64,000 bases of DNA from Lamellibrachia columna (Eukaryota > Annelida > Polychaeta > Sabellida > Siboglinidae), in NCBI GenBank assembly GCA_963662155.1, contig OY759270.1, positions 12,880,033-12,944,032 on the forward strand, read 5' to 3'. A model generated the notes under the pieces. It ran no database searches. It was not told where the DNA came from and saw only the letters and a program-made list of their open reading frames with translations. Both the position numbers and the translations under genes were made by a program. Shown in pieces: positions 44,143 through 64,000 of this stretch. Within the stretch, counting starts at the first letter, position 1. Each line of letters starts with the position of its first letter.

Positions 44143-45735
44143 CGCCGTTCAAACGGCAGGTAAAGGCCACCAGGCATTTAATATGCAACAGTTGTAGCAA
44201 CTGTGTGGACTTCGTCAAGTCCGGGTGCGAGAAGTCCTGAGCTGAAGTTCAGGCGGATAGTTTTAGTTTTGAGTGTAGGGGATGTACGAGGATGAAGGAA
44301 CATGAGGTGGAGTTAGAATAGCTGAGGCTGCTCGTGGCAGTGGTGGGAAGGGAACAGGTGGGTTGCACCAGTGGTTCTGGTGGGGGGGGGCAGTAGATGA
44401 TACAGTGGGGGAAGACGACGAGAGAGATGCTAGGGAGAGCTCACCTCAGCCTGGGAGGAGGCTGAGGGGAGGTAAGGTGTCATGTCGTAGGGAGACAGGA
44501 AGAAAGGAGAGGAGAAGGAAAGAAATGGGGGAGGGAACACAAATGGATCTAAGGAAAGGGGAGTGGGGGAGACAGTAGCGAAGGAGTCGGGGGGCAAGGA
44601 GACGATAGTTAAGGCGATAGGAGTGAGAGAGGCGAGAGGGAGGGTGTCAGGTTGGAAGGCGACGGGACCGCAAGTTAGCCAGGCGACGGGAGGGAAAGGT
44701 GACAGGTTGATGAGTGAGAGAGAGCCTGATAACAGTCTGCCACCAAGTGACAAGACTGCAGGACAGAATGTGATGGGGGGAATCCATCGGAAGAGCAATT
44801 CCGAGGTAGTGATAGAGGGGTGAGAAAGAAAGCGAGGGTATTTGTGGGGGACTCAATAGCTAGGAAGTCCGACAGAGACTTAAACAAGGGAGATGACGTG
44901 GTAGTTTGCTTGCCTGGGGCCAAAATAGAGGCGATAACTGAGAGGGTAGAAAACATCGTGGATACGGGCAAGGGTGGATCTGTTTTAGTACGTAGAGGGG
45001 GAGGGTACAACTGCCATAGAACACTAAAGCAGACGTGGGTTGAGCAGGTAATACTGTCAGGGATTTTACCAGTAATATGAAGGAGGGGTCATAGATATCG
45101 AAATTGCCGGGGGATGGCAATTAACAAGTTAGTCGAGAGGCTATGTAGGGAAGAGGAAGTTGGTTTAGTGGATTTGTGGGCAGGTTTTGTTGGAATAGCG
45201 GATTTGTACATGAAGGACGGGCTTCATCTAAGTGGAAAGGGGGCAGCGGTATTGGCGGATGGACTCTCAGCAGCAGTAGACAGTGGCATGGATAGCATAT
45301 AAAATATTTTTTTGTAGTAAACACTATTTAAACTAGAAGCGCAGGGGGATTACATAGAGATGCCTCAAGCAGGACAAGAGGCCACTAGTACAGATAAACC
45401 AATAACAGAATGTCCGAAAAACATGTTTGAAGCAGGTTATAGATCATGGGCCAACACAGACATTACAGATGCTGAATTAGGATTGAAAGGATACGTAATG
45501 TTTAGGAGAGATCGAATAGGAAGAAGGGGAGGGAGAGTTATTTTATATGTTAAAGAATCTATTCAGGCTTATGAAATAAAATTAGAAAGCAAAGCAGATT
45601 ACGATGAAGCTGTTTGGTGCAAAATAGTATCAAGAAATTCAAAATTAACTATTGGATTAGTTCACCGAAGTCCAAACATAAACGAAGAAGATAACCCAAT
45701 AATACAAAATGCTATAAAGGAACACAGTAACTGGT
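44143..45735 (+). mobile_element. CR1-like LINE: ORF1 with SGNH esterase, then truncated ORF2 endonuclease
   Basis: ORF1 starts near 44143 with a Cys-rich block (HLICNSCSNCVDFVKSGCEK, FECRGCTRMKEHE). After a basic, purine-rich stretch it enters an SGNH-hydrolase-like domain from 44820 (VFVGDSIARKSDRDLNKGDD, VVCLPGAKIEAITERVE, LSGILPV, then MKDGLHLSGKGAAVLADGLS to 45303). Stops and a short deletion break it. ORF2 follows at about 45430-45735 with APE-endonuclease blocks (YRSWANTDITDAELGLKGYV, GRRGGRVILYVKESIQ, LTIGLVHRSPNINEED) and is then lost; no RT follows. SGNH ORF1 proteins are known from CR1-clade LINEs. 44430-44800 minus-strand Pro/Ser frames are shadows. Confidence 0.8.
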
Positions 45736-45779
45736 TTTTGCTTGAAACTATGTTGCCTGCTGCAATGACGTAATAAGTC

Positions 45780-46410
45780 GTAAACAACAAATACGTTGCC
45801 TGGCCAATGATTTCTTTATACCACTCCGCAACGGTTCATTTTGAATTTATAATCAAGTTGTGGCAGTGATGATCTGCTGGGTGGCGCCACTGTCCGGGAT
45901 TCTGGCTCTTACCTACCGGGCAAACGGAAAATCAACCTAGGGATTTTTTATCGCCAGATGGCGCGGTATATCGTGTGATGTTCAAAGCCTCAACAAACTT
46001 CCTTTGGTTTGGCTTCAACAAGCAAAGTGAAAGCGAAGGGCTTCAGTGTCATCAAATTCACGTCCACTTTACCTAACTATGTTTACAGTCAGCGCTTGGT
46101 AATTGTTAAATTGAAGAAAATATATGCAACTATCTGCTTTCAACGAACGTAGGCGTAGCCGCGGATGAGCGATGCCAATGCCAGTGCACCTGCAAGCTTC
46201 CTCAAACGCCGGGTTGAAACGAATCACACATTAGATGGTTTGTTATTGTTTAATAACAATGAGTGCATTTTTGTATCGCTTAATTTTAGCCCCGTATAAC
46301 TTTTATTGGGGAAGTATATATGTGAATCTTATTATAAACAACATCTTCTTACCCGTAAACTATTAAAGTAGGGTTGGGCTCTTGTGAGCGAATTCAACCA
46401 TGTAGTTAAT
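45780..46410. other. No supported feature
   Basis: Mixed AT-rich sequence after the LINE fragment. No exon, repeat array or known motif was recognised. Confidence 0.4.
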
Positions 46411-46599
46411 TTTAGGGATAGAGATCACTAGCCCTGTGAGTCCATGGCAGGTAACACATCTGCTGCAGTGAGGGGTATCTTACATCTCGTGGCATAGGCA
46501 TTAAGTAGGCCGGACCAACGGCTTTTAAGTTTCGCCATTTTAGTGTCTCTTCCGAAATACACATCTTCTTCCCCGGGGACTTCCGTAAACTAGATTTAA

Positions 46600-47283
46600 C
46601 AAGATTGCCATCAAGAACTACAAGTTCCATGTGGACAAGGAAGCCATTGGGTTGTCGAGAGTCTAACAATTGTAGCCCGCCCTTATCAGATATCTTTCAA
46701 TTTTATTTTTAAACATATTCACACTACTATAATTAACACAATCATTTGACAATTTGTTCCATTCAGTTATCAGCCTCTGTGAGAATGAGTACTTTCTCAT
46801 GTCCAACCTACACTATTCCTTAGCTAATGCTGCGTTATGTCCTCTTGTTCTACTGTCTTCTTTAAGTTTGACGAATACATCCTATCAATAGCCTCATAAC
46901 CATTCACTATTTTAAACATTTCTATTTGGCTTCCTCTTAATCTCCTTGTCTCTAGTGTTCTCAAACCGCGCTCTAATAAGCGGCGTTGATAGCTAAAATC
47001 TCTCAATTCTGAAATCATTTTAGTTGCTCTTCTTTTATTCTGTCTAGCTGATCTATATCCTTCTTACGATATGTCCTCCATGCTATATCCTTCTTACGAT
47101 ATGGCATCCATATTTGATATGCTTGTACACAATATTTCAAATGCTGCCTAACTATCGCTTTGTACAAGGGTACAATTAGCTGTTGATCCTTACATGTGAT
47201 AATTCTCCTAGATAGCCCTAGAATTTGACTACCCTTTGATGCAGCAATCCCACATTGCTCTGACACTTTCATGTCAACCCTAT
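46600..47283 (-). mobile_element. CR1-like LINE 3' end
   Basis: The minus strand encodes DMKVSEQCGIAASKGSQILG, PLYKAIVRQHLKYC, YRKKDIDQLDRI, then LRDFSYQRRLLERGLRTLET and a 3'UTR with AAGGAAGCCATTGGG (about 46625). A 46-bp internal duplication (ATATCCTTCTTACGATATG at 47057 and 47085) repeats the YRKKDI codons. It is in the same family as 1-1646. Its upstream end is replaced by a minisatellite at 47284. Confidence 0.8.
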
Positions 47284-47757
47284 CAGCTAAAAATAGCAAA
47301 AACGCAAGAAGAGCCAAATGCAAGAATAGCCAAAATGCAAGAAGAGCCAAAATACAAGAAGAGCCAAATGCAAGAATAGCCAAAATTCAAGAAGAGCCAA
47401 ATGCAAGAATAGCCAAAATGCAAGAAGAGCCAAATGCAAGAATAGCCAACATGCAAGAAGAGCCAAATGCAAGAATAGCCAAAATGCAAGAAGAGCCAAA
47501 TGCAAGAATAGCCAAAATGCAACAAGAGCCAAATGCAAGAAGAGCCAAAATGCAATAAGAGCCAAATGCAAGAATAGCCAAAATGCAAGAATAGCCAAAA
47601 TGCAAGAAGAGCCAAATGCAAGAATATCCAAAATGCAAGAAGAGCCAAATGCAAGAATAGCCAAAGTACAAAAAGAGCCAAATGCATGAATAGCCAAAAC
47701 GCAAGAAGAGCCAAATGCAAGAAGAGCCAAACGCAAGAATAGCCAAAATGCAAGACG
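47284..47757 (+). repeat. ~16/17-bp minisatellite (33-bp higher unit), open in several frames
   Basis: Alternating GCAAGAAGAGCCAAAT and GCAAGAATAGCCAAAAT units fill about 470 bp. The 33-bp pair encodes an 11-residue repeat (ARIAKMQEEPN) on the plus strand, and the minus strand is open in more than one frame as hydrophobic Leu/Phe/Ala repeats. The array runs straight into hAT transposase homology at about 47758. Confidence 0.9.
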
Positions 47758-49191
47758 AGCCAAACGCAAGAAACCGCATACAATCGGAGAAAATCTTTTG
47801 CCATCTGCTCAAGATCCGTGCAGAGAGATATTAGGAGAAGAGGCTGCCATTAAAATGATAGATATAAAAATAAATAAAACATGGCCAATAATGTGATAGA
47901 ACAGCTGATAGAAGTGATCCGTGATGCTGGCCCCTTTCCGCTGTACCTCGACGAAAGCATAGACGTCGGAAATTTAGCGAAACTAATGGTTTATGTGCGC
48001 TTCATGTTTCAGAACAAGCCGAAAGAGAAATTTTTTTTTGCAAAGATTTGCCGGGAAAGACAACTGTTGCTGACATATTCAAATTACTGAACGACTTCAT
48101 CGTTTTCCACTCCTTGAATTCGCAAAATTGTATCGGCATTTGTACCGACGGAGCAGCGGCGAAGACGGGAAGGCGAAGTGGGGTCGTTACTCGAGAGCGG
48201 GAAGTTGCGCCTGATATCACCGCCTCTCACTGTATGCTGCACCGTCATTCATTAGTGACAAAAGACATGACCGAAGAGCTGCACAGTGTGTTGAATGCTG
48301 TGGTTAAAATAGTCAACTTTGTGAAAGTCAACCCTATCAACACACGTTTGTTAAGAATTCTGAGTGAGGAAATGGGGTCAGGCCACGAAGATATCTTGTT
48401 TCACTCCGAAGTAAGATGGCTGTCAAAGGGGAGAGTAGTGATATGTGTGTACGAACTACGCGAGGAACTGAAAGAATTTCTACAACAGCGAGGCTCTCAG
48501 CTGTCAGAGCATTTCACAAATTCGCTGTTCATCTCACGTCTGGCTTACCATGAAGTCAATGAACTGAATTCAACACTGCAGGGACACGGGGACATGCACT
48601 CACACAAGAGGACAACGTGCGAGCTTTCCAGAGACAACTCAACATTTGGGAGCGGCGAATGAATTAAGGTGTCACCGAGATGTTTCCCTTGCCACATAGG
48701 TTTTGCAAAGCCACCTTGGTCAGTCTGCAGCAATGAAGAAAACAGTTATCCAACATCTAAAAAGCTCCAGGACAAATTAGCACAATTCTTCCACAGCCTC
48801 CAGACAGAGCCCATCTCAGAATGTGATTGGATTCGCAACCCCTTTTGTGTAACAGTGGACACAATGTCGTCTCAGCGCGCATCAGCAAGGTGAACTGGCT
48901 GAACTGTCCTGTGACAAAATCGTGCAGCTTCGTTTCAACACCATGCACTTGACAGAAATTTGGGGAAGTGCTCAAATATAATTCAAAACTCTCTGTAGTG
49001 AAGCACTGAAAGTTCTCCTGCCCTTCGTGAGTAGATATCTTTGTGAAGCTGGGTTTTCAGCACTGGCAGCAATCAAAACCAACTGTTGTGCGAAACTCGA
49101 CGGTGAATGTGACACCGGACTGAGTCCGAAAGAGATAACATCTCAGATGAACAAACTGTGCAAAGAGAAGCAGGCACACCCATCCCATTGA
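47758..49191 (+). pseudogene. hAT transposase relic (ZBED5/SCAND3/Buster-like)
   Basis: Starts with a KKPHTIGENLLP-like block (47766 onward) and LGEEAAIKM. It continues with VIEQLIEVIRDAGPF, YLDESIDVGNLAKLMVYVRF, then (frame +2 after a T-run at 48030) DLPGKTTVADIFKLLNDFI, GICTDGAAAKTGR, HCMLHRHSL, HSEVRWLSKGRV and LSEHFTNSLF. It ends with the hAT C-terminal dimerisation region (LRFNTMHLTE, LLPFVSRYLCEAGFSALAAI, SQMNKLCKEKQ) and a stop at 49191. At least three frameshifts and several stops inactivate it. The N-terminal BED part is missing. Confidence 0.85.
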
Positions 49192-49194
49192 AGC

Positions 49195-49950
49195 CAGCAA
49201 TTTGTGAGTTTTTTCATTAACATTATTGATATTAAACTGTGTGTACATTTGTGCTTTTGACGGAACCCCATTTCTCATTTTCAAATATTTAACGCTGTAG
49301 ATATTGTGCAAAATATATTTGGGTGCTATCATAATTTTTATATATTTTTATTTAACAAAAATGCAAATCTTCAATTATATCGATAATTTTTTACAATACA
49401 GTGCGCCTCGGTGGCTCTAGCAGTCCAATGATGGGCCTCAAGGAAAACAGTTTTGGAAACCCTGAATGCAAGGAACAAGTATCGAGGGTGCCACGTCTCG
49501 TTGTCCCGACAGCTAATTCTGATATGATGTTATCGGTCGCAATAAAGGCGAGTGCCCGGGCACCTGATGGACACCCCGTGGATCCGCCCATGCGTACAGT
49601 GTGTAAGAGATATGTCGGGGTAGTGATAATTGCGAGGATGCCTTAGTTTTCATATAAACATTTCATTATTAAGGCGGTGTACATCTGACAGGTAAAACAT
49701 TCCTACATATTATTCTACCTGAAACAACTTTGAAATTTGTTTTTGTCGGAAATACATGTTTGACCCATAAATGCAACGAAAAATACGACGGAATATCCGA
49801 CAGTGTTGGCCACGTTTGTTAGTTCGACAGAGCTAGTTGCTACGCAAACAGTAATGGATCTATTAGGATGATTATGGGCATGACATACTTGTATATTGCG
49901 TGTGTTTATGGCAATTTAATAATGTTCCAAATAACAAAAATGTACGTCTT
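49195..49950. other. No gene; small dispersed-repeat matches
   Basis: The stretch GTAGTGATAATTGCGAGGAT at 49620 resembles GTAGTAATAATTGCGAAGAT at 20575, and 49555-49590 resembles 26525-26560. Otherwise nothing recognisable. Confidence 0.4.
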
Positions 49951-49953
49951 CGG

Positions 49954-50112
49954 CGGCCGGGACGTTCGTCTGTCCACAGAAGCAACAGACGAGTGCCTTG
50001 CCTCGACGGCCGGGACGTTCGTCTGTCCATAGAAGCAACAGACGAGTGCCTTGCCTCGGCGGCCGGGACGTTCGTCTGTCCACAGAAGCAACAGACGAGT
50101 GCCTTGCCTCGA
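49954..50112. repeat. Three tandem 53-bp units, each with a hairpin
   Basis: Units start at 49954, 50007 and 50060 and are nearly identical. Each contains TCGTCTGT and its complement ACAGACGA separated by about 12 bases, so a short stem-loop is possible. The unit is GC-rich against its AT-rich surroundings. 53 bp is not a multiple of three, so the open frames are incidental. Confidence 0.95.
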
Positions 50113-50155
50113 CACACACATGCCACATACATTGATTGACAGAAATCTGCCGATT

Positions 50156-51238
50156 CATGGTCCATTGATCGAACTCATCGCGTCAAGTCCACCGTTACTG
50201 CCATATCATGTTAAATTAAATGTATTAAATGTCCTAGTTATTGACACGTAGTTTCTAGATTGATGAGGCAATAAAGCCACCGTTACGCCACCCGATAGTG
50301 GTTTAGTGAGAATATCACAGACGGGCGAAGTCAACACGATTCACCTAAAGGTGTTCACTTCACGAATTAGAAATGTAGAGGCTTATCAAGGAAAAGGAAC
50401 ACAGAGAGTCAGAGAGCGGGAAGAAACAGAGTGGAGTGTGAACGACAGACATTCGACATTTACAGAGAGACAGACAGACAGATATATATTTAAGAAAATA
50501 TATGTCAACACAACAGCCACCCTACTTGGCTAGTCTTTTTATATATCTAGTGAAAATAATTAAAGGCATAGCTAGCCTCATCAACTGCTTCAACAAATAT
50601 CATCTCGTAAAAGGAAAATGGAGTCCATCCATCACAAACATGGCATTGTCTTCATTCCCTATAATGCTTTCCAACATAGGTCCTTATCCATGAATCCAGC
50701 TCCCTTCTCCATGCATAGCTGGTGACCTAATTTTTTATTTTTTTTGAGGGAGGGGGGCAGCTTAGTCAACCATTAGTTGCTTACCATGCTACCGTGCAGT
50801 GGCACAACAGGTTAAATAAAAAAAGTCAAAGGAGGCGTGGTCCAATTGCTACTCCCTCCCTAAATACGTCACTGCCGATAATTCTCACTCCCGCCTCCCA
50901 TTACCGGTAATATCCCTGACAAAATCGACCGTTCCTGTTTTAGTTTTCCGGCGGACTGCCTGTTATTCCCGACTGTGACAGCTGAGCAAGTTAGCATTGT
51001 CATTGCTGTAGGCGCTACAGCCATTTCGGCCGACGCGCGAACAATGTAATCATACATGATTAAAGACTAAAGCACTTAGCATCAATTAATAAGGCTACAG
51101 GGAGATGCTAAGTGCCATCATGATGTATTGATCGACATGACCTTGTACGAAGTTCGACAGTTCGTACATGTTTGGACATTCAGTGTCGTCACTAACACAA
51201 CATGCCACGTGTATAGCAACCAATGTTTCGCTGGTCAA
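50156..51238 (+). repeat. Duplicated block, copy B (upstream of the large FTP gene)
   Basis: Collinear paralogue of 38116-39093. It ends about 165 bp before the start codon at 51403 and so probably contains the promoter and part of the 5'UTR of the large lectin gene. No TATA box or other element was assigned. Confidence 0.8.
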
Positions 51239-51402
51239 CATCTGGCGCAAAACTTCAGACGTGGATCAACATCGGTGAAGACAGGTAGTCTCATACAGTC
51301 AGCCAGACAGACAGCTAGCCAGACAGCCTGCCAGACAACTTCGCAATGCTCCTCTGGGGTCGACCTAGTGGTCGGCACTTAGGTAGGAGACAAAAAGTAA
51401 AG

Positions 51403-63482
<12,080 letters not shown>

Positions 63483-63564
63483 GTAAGCAAATGTTGTTAC
63501 TGTGTATATACTTTGAGTTAAATTTGATTTGATTATTTTACAACTGCTGTGTGAAACACTGCAT

Positions 63565-63969
63565 TACAGATGGGGACAAAGCGTTAGTGAAACGAGACTT
63601 ATGTAACGAATCTCACAACGGAGTACACTAATGCCCCTGGGAAAAAAGACAGGATATTAGTTTCTACCCAGGTAAATGCCAACACCATAGTGTTTCCACG
63701 GGAAGGAAAAGAAGGGACGACCATTGATAGCTCTACGGCCATACCCTCGGTTTTGGCTTGGTTTGTGGTGAAGTGGCGGATGTGTTTTCCCACTTCTCTA
63801 GTGAAGTCCCGCTTTCTTTCAGTGCAGATTTGGTATCACGGGTATGACGTGGACGAATTCGGCTACCACCGGTCAGTGTTGGACTACACCAAGTACCCGG
63901 AAGTCACCCTCGGACTTGGCTTGAGTCACCCATTTTGAGAACACCACCACGAAGGCGAAAAGATCCCTA
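63565..63969 (+). other. About 405 bp absent from the paralogous flank, with an unrecognised ORF
   Basis: Homology to 41084-41200 is interrupted here. It holds an 82-codon open frame at 63690-63938 that contains an internal acceptor-like TTTCTTTCAG and ends in GLGLSHPF. I recognise no family. It could be an insertion here or a deletion in the other copy. Confidence 0.45.
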
Positions 63970-64000
63970 GAGCAGCAGCGTAGAAGCCTCAAGATTGGTT

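Noticed and set aside
44430..45120. Pro/Ser/Leu-rich minus-strand ORFs
   Set aside because: They are shadows of the purine-rich ORF1 of the plus-strand LINE.
47283..47812. Long hydrophobic Leu/Phe/Ala ORFs on the minus strand resembling membrane proteins
   Set aside because: They are open in more than one frame because of a 16/17-bp minisatellite; no start context or homology supports a protein.
49872..50165. Arg/Pro-rich ORFs over 49872-50165
   Set aside because: They arise from the 53-bp tandem repeat; the unit length is not a multiple of three.
50869..51057. Small minus-strand ORF with SGILPVMGGGSENYRQ as a gene
   Set aside because: It matches a block of CR1 ORF1 (compare 45054-45110) and is also in the duplicated block at 38755-38800, so it is a LINE remnant.

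Overview
This is a eukaryotic (metazoan) window. Genes are split by GT-AG introns, there are no operons, and AT-rich intergenic DNA is full of LINEs, hAT, integrase-type and Ty3/gypsy relics, TIR elements, and long (TA)n, (CA)n and (GTGC)n microsatellites. The gene content (ESCRT-I TSG101, multi-domain F-type/FTP lectins) and the repeats (CR1-like LINEs with an SGNH-esterase ORF1, RTE-like LINEs, CsRn1-like gypsy, Ginger/GIN1-like integrase) fit a marine invertebrate. A lancelet or another invertebrate deuterostome or lophotrochozoan is plausible, but I cannot fix the species from sequence alone.

Layout. 1-3.7 kb: truncated minus-strand LINEs, a (TA)n tract and a short TIR element. 3.9-17.9 kb: a complete TSG101 orthologue on the plus strand. 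I could chain 11 coding exons with consistent splice phases to a 402-codon protein. Its intron 5 holds an antisense RTE-like LINE and other introns hold TIR elements and dispersed repeats. 18-30 kb: gene-poor, with LINE 3' ends, an element with perfect 58-bp TIRs, mini- and microsatellites, and only unrecognised ORFs. 30.6-36.8 kb (minus): an intron-containing integrase gene (H2C2 zinc-binding plus DDE core) with one GC-AG intron and one frameshift, carrying a nested BED/DUF659-type hAT relic in its first intron. 37-38 kb: gypsy relic missing the RT catalytic part. 38-41 kb: a short one-domain FTP-lectin gene copy. 43-49 kb: CR1-like LINE with tandem 5' repeats, CR1 3' end, a minisatellite, and a hAT relic. 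50-63.5 kb (plus): a large secreted lectin gene with signal peptide and four FTP domains (746 codons when spliced, frame kept through all 12 exons). An RTE-like LINE and several TA/CACG repeats lie in its introns.

The most interesting local story is the lectin cluster. The short gene at 38-41 kb looks like the promoter block of the large gene joined directly to its last-domain block. A 33-nt internal linker exon of the large gene resembles its signal-peptide exon 2, which hints at an old gene fusion. All FTP domains keep framework cysteines but appear to lack residues of the canonical fucose-binding triad. TSG101 has its own oddity: a 44-bp minisatellite that reiterates the exon 5 splice acceptor.
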